DNA of 54,905 bases from Actinomycetota bacterium (GCA_027314595.1 DAHVAN010000142.1:1-54905), one strand, 5' to 3'; numbered from the stretch's first letter, positions 7,639 through 16,696 are shown. The notes: generated from the sequence alone by a model not told the origin. A program made the numbers and translations.

Positions 7639-8538
7639 GTGACCAGCCAGGCAAGTGCGCTCAGCATCGGGACGGCGGTGAGCACGACTGTCCGGTATGC
7701 CGGCATTGGCGATGAGGCCGGCCCGGCGCTCGCGGACCAGATCGGCGCGATCGCGCGCCTTGGCTGGCGGTCGATCGAACTGCGCACCAGCGGCGGCATG
7801 GCCATGGCCGATCTCGGTGACCGCGCCTTCGGGCGGCTTGCCGACGCCATCGCGGCAGCGGGCCTCGACGTGGTGTGCGTCGATTCGCGGATAGGCGGCT
7901 GGTCCCGGTCGGTGACCAGCCCCTTCGAGGACGACTCCGGTGAGCTCGCGGTGCTGGCCCGCAGGTGCGCGCGGCTCGGTGCCCGCTACATCAGGATCAT
8001 GTCCTATCCGAACGACGGGCTCGATGATGCCGAGTGGGGCCGGCGGGCACTGGGCCGGCTGCGGTCGCTGGCCCGGCAGGCGCAGCAGCACGCAGTGGTG
8101 CTGCTGCACGAGAACTGCTCTGGGTGGGCTGCCACGAGCGCGGAACGCATGCTGGAACTGGCCGGTCATGCCGGACCCTCCGTCGCGCTGCTCTTCGACA
8201 CCGGCAACGGGGTCCCGTACGGCTACGACTCGTACGCGCTGCTCGCGCAGATCATCCACCACGTGGCGCATGTCCATGTCAAGGACGCGACCGGCGGCCC
8301 CGGTCGCACCGTCTACACCATGCCTGGTGAGGGGGATGCGCGGGTGGCCGACTGCCTGCGTGCGCTGGTCCGGCACGGTTACCCGGGGTCGTGGTCGATC
8401 GAGCCGCACCTGGCCGCGCGGCCGCACGAGCAAGGCCTCGGGGAGGGCGGGGACCTGGAGACCTTCGTCGCCTACGGTCACCGGCTCGAGCGCCTCGTCC
8501 GGGAGGAAGTCCTGACCCAGGGGCCGGCTGTCGCATGA
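7639..8538 (+). CDS. Xylose isomerase-like TIM-barrel sugar isomerase/epimerase
   Basis: A 299-residue protein of the AP endonuclease 2/xylose isomerase-like barrel family. Seen: alternating strands such as RSIELRTSG, GLDVVCVDSR, GARYIRIM, AVVLLHENCSGW, VALLFDTGNG, HVAHVHVKDA and GSWSIEPH. The last five carry the acidic and His residues (HEN, DTGN, HVKD, EPH) that bind a divalent metal in this family. Members act on sugar phosphates, inososes or hydroxy-acids, so isomerase, epimerase or dehydratase activity is possible. The start is GTG 7639 with GGGAG at 7625-7629. It is the first gene of a tightly coupled operon, and its stop overlaps the next start. Confidence 0.8.
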   Translation: MTSQASALSIGTAVSTTVRYAGIGDEAGPALADQIGAIARLGWRSIELRTSGGMAMADLGDRAFGRLADAIAAAGLDVVCVDSRIGGWSRSVTSPFEDDSGELAVLARRCARLGARYIRIMSYPNDGLDDAEWGRRALGRLRSLARQAQQHAVVLLHENCSGWAATSAERMLELAGHAGPSVALLFDTGNGVPYGYDSYALLAQIIHHVAHVHVKDATGGPGRTVYTMPGEGDARVADCLRALVRHGYPGSWSIEPHLAARPHEQGLGEGGDLETFVAYGHRLERLVREEVLTQGPAVA

Positions 8539-9851
8539 ACGCGCCCTCCGCCGACGTCCGCCTGACCTCCGCGCACATCGCGCTGCTGATGCGACTGCTC
8601 GGGCTGCCCACGGTGTGCCCGCTGGAAAGCGGGGCGGACGGACGGCGCCCGATGCTGCGGGAGGCGCAGATCGCCTACGCCGAGGCGGCGCGGGCGATCG
8701 GTTTCACCGTCGGCTATCACGCCAGCGCGCTCGCGCCCGACCTGGAACGTGATGACGTGCCCGCGGCGGTACGCGAAGCGGTCCGCGACGTGCCTGGCTT
8801 CCTTGACTGCCAGCCCAGCATGGTGATCCGGCTCGGCCCGGTGCTGCCGGCCGTCGCCACGGTGATGTTCAACGTCCACCTGGACACGGTTGCCGGATGG
8901 CAGGTCCCGCGCCTGGCCGCCGGGCGCGTGTGGGCAAGGGGCGCGGTCGACGCGAAGGGTCCCGCCGTCGCGCTGCTCGCCGGAATCGAGGCGGCGGTAG
9001 CCGCCGAGCCGTCTTTGGGCAAGCACGCGGGAGTCCTGGTTCAAGTCGTGTCCGGCGAGGAAGGCGGCGCGATGGGCGCATACGGCACCCGGCTGCTCGT
9101 CGAGCGCGGCTTCGTGGGACGGCTGAACGTGTTCTGCGAGCCGACGGGGTGTCGTTACCTGCCGCGTGCCACCGCCGCGATGACCGCCTGCCTGCGCGTC
9201 GACGGCGAGGATGCGATCGACGACCGTCCGCAGGCCGGCCACAACGCCTCGGTCCTGCTTGGCTTCCTCGCCCAGTACCTGGCCAGGACCCTCCCGGGCA
9301 CGACCGCGGACTCGCGGGTGTGCGTCGCGGGCCTGCACACAGGCACGCTGCATAACCGCGTGTACGGAAGCGGCCGCCTGCTGCTGAACATCGCCTACGG
9401 GTCCGCGGATTCGGGCCGGCGGCTGCAGGCCGCGGCGCAGGCCGCGGTCAGGGACGGGCTGCGCGAGTTCAGCGCCTGTTTCCGCGGGCACGGCGAGTTC
9501 GCGCGCACCGCGGCGGAAGCTGGGCTCGTGACGCGCCTGGAATGGCTCAAGCGCGGGCTCCCGGCGCTTGACAGCCGCGACCCGTGGGCCGAAGAGCTGC
9601 TCGGCAGCCGTGCGGGCCTGACCCGATGGCCGGACAGCGAGCCGCCCCTCACCTGCGACGCGATCTGGATGCAGGGCGTGCCCGGGGCCGCCACCGTGGT
9701 CTTCGGCCCAGGGGACCTGGCGGAAGGAAACGCGCACGCCGACGGCGAGCACGTCGACCTCCGCGAGCTTGAGGCCTTCGCCTCCGGCGTCGCGAGGCTG
9801 CTGGTGGCTTTTGCCCGTGACGTCACGGCAGGAAGGGATGACAGCCGATGA
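8535..9851 (+). CDS. M20-family metallo-amidohydrolase
   Basis: A 438-residue protein with the M20 (ArgE/DapE/CPG2-type) catalytic plan: H115 and D117 in NVHLDTVAG, bridging D139 in GAVDAKG, general base E175 and ligand E176 in SGEEGG, E202 in CEPTG, and a late His in NAHADGEH. All metal-binding positions appear intact, so it is probably an active di-zinc peptidase, deacetylase or aminoacylase. Cytoplasmic; no signal. The ATG at 8535 overlaps the upstream stop as ATGA, so translation is coupled. In this operon it may remove an N-acyl protecting group from an intermediate; that is inference. Confidence 0.82.
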   Translation: MNAPSADVRLTSAHIALLMRLLGLPTVCPLESGADGRRPMLREAQIAYAEAARAIGFTVGYHASALAPDLERDDVPAAVREAVRDVPGFLDCQPSMVIRLGPVLPAVATVMFNVHLDTVAGWQVPRLAAGRVWARGAVDAKGPAVALLAGIEAAVAAEPSLGKHAGVLVQVVSGEEGGAMGAYGTRLLVERGFVGRLNVFCEPTGCRYLPRATAAMTACLRVDGEDAIDDRPQAGHNASVLLGFLAQYLARTLPGTTADSRVCVAGLHTGTLHNRVYGSGRLLLNIAYGSADSGRRLQAAAQAAVRDGLREFSACFRGHGEFARTAAEAGLVTRLEWLKRGLPALDSRDPWAEELLGSRAGLTRWPDSEPPLTCDAIWMQGVPGAATVVFGPGDLAEGNAHADGEHVDLRELEAFASGVARLLVAFARDVTAGRDDSR

Positions 9852-10969
9852 ACACCGCGATGGCCACAGCGAACCGGATCTCGTATCAGGCCCTGACCAC
9901 CTTCGCCACGTCCGTTTTCACCGCGCTGGGCGTGCCGCGGGACCGATCCGGGCTGGCGGCCGAGGCGCTGTGCTACGGCGATCTCACCGGGATCGGTTCT
10001 CATGGGATGGCCAACCTCATCCCGCTGTACGTGCCGCTGCTCCAAAGCGGCCGGTGCGACCCCGCGGGCGAGCCGCGGATCCTGTCGGACGCGGGCGCCG
10101 CTGTCCTGATCGACGCCGGCCGTGCCCTCGGGCTGTGGGCCGCGGGTGCGGCGATGGACCTGGCCATCGAGCGAGCGGCACGTTACGGCACCGGCCTGGT
10201 CAGCGTGCGCAATGCCACGCACTTCGGCTGCGCGGGGCACCATGCGTCGCGCGCGGCCCGCCAGCGCATGATCGGCCTGGTCGCGTCGAATTGCGGACGA
10301 CAGCGCATCGCGCGGCCGCCCGGCGGCCGGCTGGCGATGCTCGGCACCAATCCGCTGGCGGTGGCCGCTCCTGCCGGCGACTACCCGCCGTTCGTTCTTG
10401 ACATGAGCACCACGGTGGCGCCGGCCGGCCAGATACGCAGGGCTGCCAGGGAACGGCGGCAGATCCCCGAGGGCTGGCTGGCCGACGACGCGGGCAGGCC
10501 GGTAACCGATCCGGGCGCCTACGACGAGGGCCGGGCGCACCTGCTGTGGCTGGGTTCCCAGCCAGAAACCGGCGCCTACAAGGGCTACGGTCTCGCCCTA
10601 GTGGTTGAGCTTCTGGCCGGGGTCCTATCGGGCGCGGGACTGGGACCAGAGCCGGAGTCGCTGCTGGGCGACGGCACCTCGTCCGGGCGCGACGACGACA
10701 TCGGATTCGCGGCGCTGGCCATCGATCCGGGGCGGCTGCGTCCGGTCGGGGAGTTCCGCAGGGACGCCGGAACGATGTTCGGGACCCTGCTTGACTGCCC
10801 GCCCGCTGATCCGGGCCGGCCGGTGCGGTACCCCGGCTGGCGTGAGGCGGAGACAGCGCGCGCCAGCCTGCGCGACGGCGTTCCGCTCAGCCAGGCGCTG
10901 GGCCGGGAGCTTGATGACCTGGCCGCTAGTCTCGGACTCCGCGCGCCAGTGTGGGAGCAAAGGTCATGA
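9848..10969 (+). CDS. Ldh-family (malate/L-lactate-type) NAD(P)-dependent dehydrogenase
   Basis: A 373-residue member of the LDH2/MDH2 oxidoreductase family, which is unrelated to Rossmann-fold lactate dehydrogenases and reduces 2-oxo acids or imines (examples: ureidoglycolate and 2,3-diketogulonate reductases). Characteristic motifs: GIGSHGMANLIPLY with the active-site His, VRNATHFGCAGHHASRAA, LGTNPLAVAAP, PFVLDMSTTVAPAGQI and GAYKGYGLALVVELL. These cover the whole family length, so it looks complete. The start overlaps the previous stop as ATGA. Its substrate is unassigned; in context it is probably a keto acid or keto-cyclitol derivative made by neighbouring enzymes. Confidence 0.85.
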   Translation: MNTAMATANRISYQALTTFATSVFTALGVPRDRSGLAAEALCYGDLTGIGSHGMANLIPLYVPLLQSGRCDPAGEPRILSDAGAAVLIDAGRALGLWAAGAAMDLAIERAARYGTGLVSVRNATHFGCAGHHASRAARQRMIGLVASNCGRQRIARPPGGRLAMLGTNPLAVAAPAGDYPPFVLDMSTTVAPAGQIRRAARERRQIPEGWLADDAGRPVTDPGAYDEGRAHLLWLGSQPETGAYKGYGLALVVELLAGVLSGAGLGPEPESLLGDGTSSGRDDDIGFAALAIDPGRLRPVGEFRRDAGTMFGTLLDCPPADPGRPVRYPGWREAETARASLRDGVPLSQALGRELDDLAASLGLRAPVWEQRS

Positions 10970-12288
10970 CGGCGCTGCGCGTCGGCGTCGTGGGCGTCGG
11001 CGCTATCTCGCGCTTCTACCTGGCCGCGATCGAGCGATCGCCGGACGTCCGGCTCGCCGCGGTCTGCGATCCCGACGAGGCGGCCCTGGCGTCTTTGTGT
11101 TCCCCGACGCGACGCTTCGCCGGCCACCGCGCCATGCTCGACGCTGGCGGCCTCGACGCCGTCATCGTCAACGTGCCGAATGACCTGCACGTCCGGGTCT
11201 GCACCGACGTGATCGAGGCGGGACTGCCGGTGTGCGTGGAAAAACCGCTGGCCACCACCACCGCCGCCGGGGAGCGCCTGGCATCGTCCGCGCATGCTCG
11301 CCGTGTGCCGCTGTTCGTCGCGTTCCACCGCCGGTACAACGAGCAGGTGCTGGCGCTGCGCGCGCGCCTGCCCCTGGCGGTGCCCATTACCGGGATGACC
11401 GTCAGGTACCTGGAGCGCATCGAGGACCATGCCGGGCGTCATGCCTGGTATCTGGATCCGGAGCGCTGCGGCGGGGGCTGTGTCGCCGATAACGGCCCTA
11501 ACGCGTTCGACCTGGTCAGGCTCTTCCTCGGCGATGTCACCGTCGAGGAAGCCCGCATCGACCGAGATGCCCGCGGCGTCGACCGGTATGCGCGCGTCAC
11601 GCTTGGCACGGCGGCCGGCGCCACGGCGAACGTCGAGCTCGACTGGTCGTACCGGTATGGCGAATGCAAGGACATCGAGGTGAAGCTGGCCGACGGCAGC
11701 AGCGACCGAGCGGACATGCTGGCCGGGTGCACCGAGTTCAAGGGCTCCCTGTGGCACGAATATGCCGCGGTCATGGCTGACTTCATCAGCGCCGTCCGCG
11801 CCGGGGCCCGGGATCAGGCATCTGACGGGATCGCCGCCCTGCGGCTGGTGGCCGGTGCTTATCATGCCGAACGGCGCGCCCGGATTCCCGCTCAGGAAGA
11901 CGGGACCAAACGAGCCGTGGCCGGCGTCGTGGTGAAAGTGCTCCGGCATCGTCGCGATGACCGGGGCATGCGCCTCGAGCCGTACCTGAGCCGGTGTGTG
12001 CGCCGCGGCGAACTCCACGAACTCGTCACGACTGACCAGTCGGACGCGCCACCTGAGGGACGCGTCGACCGGGTCGGATTCCTGGGCTTCGCGGAGATCG
12101 TCTCGGCCGGGGTGATCGACCGGGGCGACGAAGTCTGGATCGGCGGTTCGCGGGTCGGAACGGTCCTGGGATTTGACGCCTGCCACTTCCCCAACCACTA
12201 CAACGTGCTTATCGCGACTGACCGGCCACGTTCCGGTTCGGAGATCGGCCTGCAGCCCGGACAGGCTCTGTCGTTCCGCCCGGGCTGA
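10966..12288 (+). CDS. Gfo/Idh/MocA dehydrogenase fused to a C-terminal domain of unknown function
   Basis: A 440-residue protein. Residues 1-315 are a standard Gfo/Idh/MocA oxidoreductase: Rossmann GVVGVGAIS at 7-15, catalytic EKP at 92-94, and a barrel with WYLDPERCGGGCVADNGPNAFDL around 161-183. Members oxidise sugars, inositols and their amino derivatives with NAD(P). Residues about 318-440 are extra: a basic start (VVVKVLRHRRDDRG), then GFLGFAEIV, GDEVWIGG and DACHFPNHYNVLI. This resembles a domain I know only as a DUF (possibly DUF6917; unverified). The domain looks beta-rich and carries conserved-looking Cys/His/Asn. The ATG overlaps the previous stop as ATGA. It is last in the operon, and the MFS gene converges 8 bases away. 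Confidence 0.82.
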   Translation: MTALRVGVVGVGAISRFYLAAIERSPDVRLAAVCDPDEAALASLCSPTRRFAGHRAMLDAGGLDAVIVNVPNDLHVRVCTDVIEAGLPVCVEKPLATTTAAGERLASSAHARRVPLFVAFHRRYNEQVLALRARLPLAVPITGMTVRYLERIEDHAGRHAWYLDPERCGGGCVADNGPNAFDLVRLFLGDVTVEEARIDRDARGVDRYARVTLGTAAGATANVELDWSYRYGECKDIEVKLADGSSDRADMLAGCTEFKGSLWHEYAAVMADFISAVRAGARDQASDGIAALRLVAGAYHAERRARIPAQEDGTKRAVAGVVVKVLRHRRDDRGMRLEPYLSRCVRRGELHELVTTDQSDAPPEGRVDRVGFLGFAEIVSAGVIDRGDEVWIGGSRVGTVLGFDACHFPNHYNVLIATDRPRSGSEIGLQPGQALSFRPG

Positions 12289-12296
12289 TCCGGCGC

Positions 12297-13931
12297 TCAG
12301 GCTTTGGCGTCAACCTCGCTTACCGCTCCCGTGGCATCCGCCCGCGCCGTCGGCGCGGCCGTCGCCTGGCGCCCGATCAGCAGCGTGGTCAGGGCGCCAA
12401 GCACCAGGATGCCGGCCGGCAGCAGCAGGGAGGGGCGCAGGGCGGTCACGAAGCCGTGCGAGAACACCTCGCCGGTCACCCGGCGCACCTGCGCGGCGAG
12501 CGCGCCGTGCACGCCGGCCGGCAGCGGCCTCCCCGTCTCGCCCACGCCGACCTGGAGCCCGCTGGAGGCGGCCTGGCGGAAGCCGTTGACGAACTGGCCG
12601 CGGATCGAGGCCGGCAGCGATCCGGCCCGCTGCGCCGCCTGGCCGGTCAGCGCGCTGACGAGCCTGTTCTGCAACAGTGCGCCGACGGCCGCGCCGCCCA
12701 TCACGGTGCCGAGCTGGCGTGCGGTGCTGATGACGCCCGAGGCCGCGCCGGCCAGTTCCTGCTTGACGCCGCGCATCGCGAGCGTGTTCATGGGGGCGAA
12801 GGCCATGCCGGTGCCGACGCCGGCGACGAGCATGCCCGGGAGCAGCGCCCACCGGCTGGAGTCCGCCTGTGCGGTGAACGCGATGACGACGAGGCCGCCC
12901 GCGAAGACGAGCAGGCCTGCGATCAGGATGTACTTGCCGCCGAACTTGTCGGACAGGTGGCCGGCCACTGGCGCCAGGCCGAGCATCACGATCGTCATCG
13001 GCAGCAGCAGCAGGCCGGTCGCCAGGGCAGAGAGCCCGAGGACGGACTGCAGGTAGATCATGAGCGGCAGCAGCAGGCCGATCGAGCCGAACAAGATCGC
13101 CGCGGTGACGAACGACATCACCGAAAAGTCGCGGCGGAACAGCGCGAAGGGAACCAGCGGCCCCCGCTGCTGACGCCGGTGCTCGACGAACACGAACAGG
13201 GCCAGGCAGCACAGGCCGAACGCGAGTATGAGGGGGATGCTGACCAAGGACCAGACGTGTCCCCAGTTGTAGCGCTGTCCCTCGATCAGCGCGTAGACGA
13301 CGGCGAGCAGGCCCGCGGTCGACAGCAGCATGCTGAACGGGTCGAGCGACCTTCGCCCGCCCGGCCGCACGTTCGGGACCATCGTCACGGCCAGCGCTAT
13401 GGAGACGGCGCCGATGGGCACGTTCACGAAGAAGATCCAGCGCCACGACTCGTAGGTCACGAGAACCCCGCCAAGCGTCGGGGCGATCACCGTGGCCAGG
13501 CCCGCTACCGAGCTCCAAATCCCGAAGGCCGTTCCGCGGCGCCGTTCGGGGAACACCGCCGTCACCAGCGCCAGCGTCTGCGGCATCATCGCGGCGGCGC
13601 CGATGCCCTGGAAGATCCGCGCCGTGATGAGCTCGCCCGGGCTCTGGGATAGCCCGCAGGCGGCGGATGCGGCCACGAACAGCACCAGGCCGCCGACGAG
13701 CAGGCGCCGGCGCCCGTACATGTCGCCCAGCCGCCCGCCGATGAGCAGCAGCGCCGCGAAGGCGAGAGTGTAGCCGTTCAGCACCCACAAGATCCCGTCA
13801 AGCGAGGCGCGCAAATGGCTGATCATGTTAGGCACGGCCACGTTGACGATCGTCGTGTCAAGCAGGGTCATGAAGAACCCGAGCGAGACGGTGATCAGCA
13901 CCATCCACGGATTGCCCCGCAATCTGGTCAT
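12297..13931 (-). CDS. DHA2-family MFS exporter (EmrB/QacA type)
   Basis: A 544-residue membrane protein with 14 predicted transmembrane segments, as expected for the DHA2 drug:H+ antiporter family. Segment-one motif FFMTLLDTTIVNVAVPNM, the loop motif GGRLGDMYGRRR (motif A), GLATVIAPTLGG (motif C) and a repeat of motif A in GHLSDKFGGKY are visible. A long extracytoplasmic loop precedes the last helix (about 440-500). GGAGG lies 10 bases before the ATG. It is convergent with the four-gene operon and divergent from the acyl-CoA ligase operon, so it is the natural candidate to export the local product or give self-resistance. Confidence 0.92.
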   Translation of the reverse strand: MTRLRGNPWMVLITVSLGFFMTLLDTTIVNVAVPNMISHLRASLDGILWVLNGYTLAFAALLLIGGRLGDMYGRRRLLVGGLVLFVAASAACGLSQSPGELITARIFQGIGAAAMMPQTLALVTAVFPERRRGTAFGIWSSVAGLATVIAPTLGGVLVTYESWRWIFFVNVPIGAVSIALAVTMVPNVRPGGRRSLDPFSMLLSTAGLLAVVYALIEGQRYNWGHVWSLVSIPLILAFGLCCLALFVFVEHRRQQRGPLVPFALFRRDFSVMSFVTAAILFGSIGLLLPLMIYLQSVLGLSALATGLLLLPMTIVMLGLAPVAGHLSDKFGGKYILIAGLLVFAGGLVVIAFTAQADSSRWALLPGMLVAGVGTGMAFAPMNTLAMRGVKQELAGAASGVISTARQLGTVMGGAAVGALLQNRLVSALTGQAAQRAGSLPASIRGQFVNGFRQAASSGLQVGVGETGRPLPAGVHGALAAQVRRVTGEVFSHGFVTALRPSLLLPAGILVLGALTTLLIGRQATAAPTARADATGAVSEVDAKA

Positions 13932-14282
13932 TGCGCCAGTACCTCCGTTCCCGCGGCTTCCGCCTGTTTCGGGTCCCGCTGGTCCATGCCCGGTCCTCTC
14001 ATCTGATCCAAGGTTTTCCCATTAAGTAGGGCACACACCCTGGGATGAGACAAACGGGCCCAGGGGGCGCCGGCCTACGCCCGGAGCCTTAGTCACCGTC
14101 TCCTGCCAGCGACAACGGGCTGACGGCCGCTCGTCGCCCGTGCCGGGCATAGCCAGAATTTGCCATGCCCCGATCCGGGCTTGCTATCCGGTTCGCATTG
14201 CGCCGGCAGGATGCCGATCCGTAACGTTGCGGACAGCGTTTTAATGGCGCCGGCCGGGGCGCGATGCTTCGCGGAGGTCATC
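13932..14282. other. Divergent promoter region between the MFS exporter and the ligase operon
   Basis: 350 bases without a gene. It must carry promoters for both directions. A short AGGG-CACACA-CCCT inverted repeat lies around 14026-14041, and the ribosome binding site GGAGG at 14272-14276 serves the ligase. TTGCGC (14198-14203) and TAACGT (14222-14227), 18 bases apart, form a weak promoter candidate. No convincing operator. Confidence 0.4.
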
Positions 14283-15908
14283 ATGGCAAGTCGCAACGGG
14301 CGGCCGCCGAAGAACCTGGGTCTTCTTTTCGAGTGGCACGCGGAAAACAGTAACCGGACTTCGCTCTATCTCGACCGCCCCTTCGATATTGCTCCGGATC
14401 GTGGCACCCATTTCGGTGTTCAGGACCTGGCGTCACTGGTGGCGGAGACATCCGGATGGCTGAGCGCGGCGGGGCTGAGGCGCGGTCAGCGGCTCGCCAT
14501 CATCAAGGACAACCATTACGACGTGGTCGTGCTGGCCGCCGCCGCCGCCCGGCTCGGAGCGGTGCCCGCCATGATTTCCCCGGCGGCGCCGGACAGCGTG
14601 CTGCGGGTCATCCTGACGCGCCTGGACCCGGCGCTGGCCGTCGTCACCCCCAGCGTGCTTGACCGGGCCCTGGCTGACCGCCGCGTCTTGCTGCCGCCTG
14701 ACCTGCCCGTCGTGCTGCTGGGCAAGACCAGCCACAGCGAGGCGCGCACCGTCCAGCAGGTAGACGACATCCGCGGAGCGGACGCTCCCCCGCCAGCGCC
14801 CCGCGGCGACGACGAGCCGATGATCGTGATCCACACGTCGGGGACCACCGGCGTGCCGAAGCTGGTCGTGCACTCCGGCGACACGATCCTCGGGGCGATG
14901 AGCCGCCTGGAGTCGATCCGCTGGCCCATCGTGGAGAGCCGCAGGGACGACGTCGTGGGGACCTGCGTCTCCTTCGTCCACGGCCGCAGCGTGACCTGGA
15001 CCTACGGGCAGCTCAACCTGGCCCCGAAGGGGCTCGTCGCGTTCGCCGAGCCGGGGCTCGACACCGTGGCCGCGACACTGGCCAGGCATCGTCCCACGAC
15101 GCTCGAGGCCTGCCCGAACATATTCCAGTACTGGGAGGAACTGGCCGACACCCAGCCTCACTTGTTCGAGCAGGTGCGGCTGTTCGTCGGGACGTTCGAC
15201 GCCATTCACCCGCGTACGGTCCGCAAGTTCCTCAGCGTCTCCAAGCGGCGCATGCCCATCTGGGGGCAGGGGTGGGGCCAGAGCGAACTCGGCCCGGTAT
15301 GCGCCGCGATGTACTCCCGCCGCCAGATGCGGCGGGCGGGCGGGCTCACGTCGGTGACCAGCGACATCGGCTGGCCGGTGCCCATACTCAACCGGGTCCG
15401 CGTACTCGACCCGCAGACCGGCCGCCCGGTGGCCAAGGGCGAGCAGGGCCTGTTGTTCGTGAAGAGCAAGGCGTGCTGCGTCGACTACCTCGGCGAGACC
15501 GACCGCTGGACCGAGAAGCGCGACGGCAAGTGGTGGAACACCGGCGACATCGGGGCGCGCGCGAAGTTCGGCAAGCTCCGCCTGATCGACCGGGAGGTGG
15601 ACATGATCCCGGGCATGAGCGGGATCGAGCTGGAAAGCATCCTGCTCGACCGGCTGCCAACGGCGCGCGACGTCGTCGTGCTCGGCGTGCCGGGCGGCAG
15701 GCCGCTGCCAGTGCTGGTCATGCGGGACGACCACATCGACGAGCAGGAATGGCAGCGGGTCTCAGCGGACCTGCCGGGACTGGACAAGCCGCGCGTCATC
15801 CCGTGGGGCGAACTGCCGCGCACCGGCACGTGGAAGGTGCGGCGCCCGGACCTGCGGGAGCAGCTGCTCGGCTCGGGGGAAACGTTCGGTACCGGCCGGT
15901 GGACCTAG
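14283..15908 (+). CDS. AMP-dependent acyl-CoA ligase / adenylating enzyme
   Basis: A 541-residue ANL-superfamily enzyme. Seen in order: ATP loop IHTSGTTGVPK near residue 185, GQSELG (A5-like), WWNTGDIG (A7), LIDREVDMIPG (A8 hinge), and a C-terminal TGTWKVRR carrying the catalytic Lys. It would adenylate a carboxylic acid and pass it to CoA or a carrier protein; no carrier domain is attached. The open frame begins earlier, at 14160, but the ATG at 14283 has GGAGG at the right distance and starts the conserved sequence. It is the first gene of a three-gene operon with the membrane cyclase candidate (13-base gap) and the FAD enzyme. The acid activated is unknown. Confidence 0.85.
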   Translation: MASRNGRPPKNLGLLFEWHAENSNRTSLYLDRPFDIAPDRGTHFGVQDLASLVAETSGWLSAAGLRRGQRLAIIKDNHYDVVVLAAAAARLGAVPAMISPAAPDSVLRVILTRLDPALAVVTPSVLDRALADRRVLLPPDLPVVLLGKTSHSEARTVQQVDDIRGADAPPPAPRGDDEPMIVIHTSGTTGVPKLVVHSGDTILGAMSRLESIRWPIVESRRDDVVGTCVSFVHGRSVTWTYGQLNLAPKGLVAFAEPGLDTVAATLARHRPTTLEACPNIFQYWEELADTQPHLFEQVRLFVGTFDAIHPRTVRKFLSVSKRRMPIWGQGWGQSELGPVCAAMYSRRQMRRAGGLTSVTSDIGWPVPILNRVRVLDPQTGRPVAKGEQGLLFVKSKACCVDYLGETDRWTEKRDGKWWNTGDIGARAKFGKLRLIDREVDMIPGMSGIELESILLDRLPTARDVVVLGVPGGRPLPVLVMRDDHIDEQEWQRVSADLPGLDKPRVIPWGELPRTGTWKVRRPDLREQLLGSGETFGTGRWT

Positions 15909-15921
15909 GGAAGGCCGTCTC

Positions 15922-16677
15922 ATGCCCGGAATAAGGCTGCCCAGCCTCGCGCCTGTGGACTACCTGCCGCACAGCATGCCGGCGCTGATCCTGTGGCTGG
16001 TCAAGATGGGCCAGCTCATCGGCTGGGGCGGCGCGTACGTGCTGATCCTCCGGCAGGCGCGCAAAGACAGGTACATGGCCATACCCGTTGTCGCGGTGTG
16101 CTTCAACTTCGCCTGGGAGTTCGTGTTCTCGTTCGTCATCTACCAGCCGCTGACCCAGCGATCCGTCAGCTATGTCTGGGTTCTGCTCGATGCCTTCATC
16201 GTCTGGCAAGGGTTCAAGATCGGCCGCAAGGACTTCCCGACGTTGCCGTCCCGGTTCTACACGCTCTGCATTTCCAGCCTGCTCGTGTTCGCGACGCTAT
16301 TCACGATCGCGGCTTCGTATGAGTTCAAGGATCAGGACGGCGGCTACGTCGCGTTCAGCGTAAACGTCCTCATGAGCTACCTGTTCATAAACATGCTCTG
16401 GAAGCGCAAGTCGTCCATCGGCCAGTCGATGTACATCGCGGTCGGCAAGTGGATCGGCACGATGTCCGCGGCGGTCGAGTTCGCCATCTGGTACCCGGGG
16501 CGATGGCTGCTGAGCCTGTTCTACTGCACGGTGTTCGTGCTGGATGTCACCTACATCGTGCTGCTCTACCGGCAGATCAGGCTGGAAGGCGAGTCGCCGT
16601 GGCGATGGAACCGCAGGCCGGGCAGGGAGCCGGAACTAGTGGCCGGCGGGCTGGTTCCCGCACAAGCGGGATCCTGA
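15922..16677 (+). CDS. Pyr4/PaxB-type integral-membrane terpene cyclase (candidate)
   Basis: A 251-residue protein that is almost entirely membrane: seven hydrophobic segments at about 22-44, 52-74, 83-99, 112-131, 143-160, 171-192 and 195-217, then a polar tail. The length, seven-helix layout and two acidic residues in membrane context, E66 in FNFAWEFVFSF and D208 in VFVLDVTYIVLLYRQ, match the fungal meroterpenoid cyclases Pyr4/AndB/PaxB, whose catalytic pair is a Glu near 63 and an Asp near 218. Those enzymes protonate prenyl or epoxyprenyl chains to form drimane-like rings. A few actinomycete homologues (drimentine DmtA type) are known. A UbiA prenyltransferase and a FAD enzyme nearby support this. 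The call rests on motif and layout, not a search. Confidence 0.65.
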   Translation: MPGIRLPSLAPVDYLPHSMPALILWLVKMGQLIGWGGAYVLILRQARKDRYMAIPVVAVCFNFAWEFVFSFVIYQPLTQRSVSYVWVLLDAFIVWQGFKIGRKDFPTLPSRFYTLCISSLLVFATLFTIAASYEFKDQDGGYVAFSVNVLMSYLFINMLWKRKSSIGQSMYIAVGKWIGTMSAAVEFAIWYPGRWLLSLFYCTVFVLDVTYIVLLYRQIRLEGESPWRWNRRPGREPELVAGGLVPAQAGS

Positions 16678-16696
16678 TCTAAGCGGGAGGCGGACC

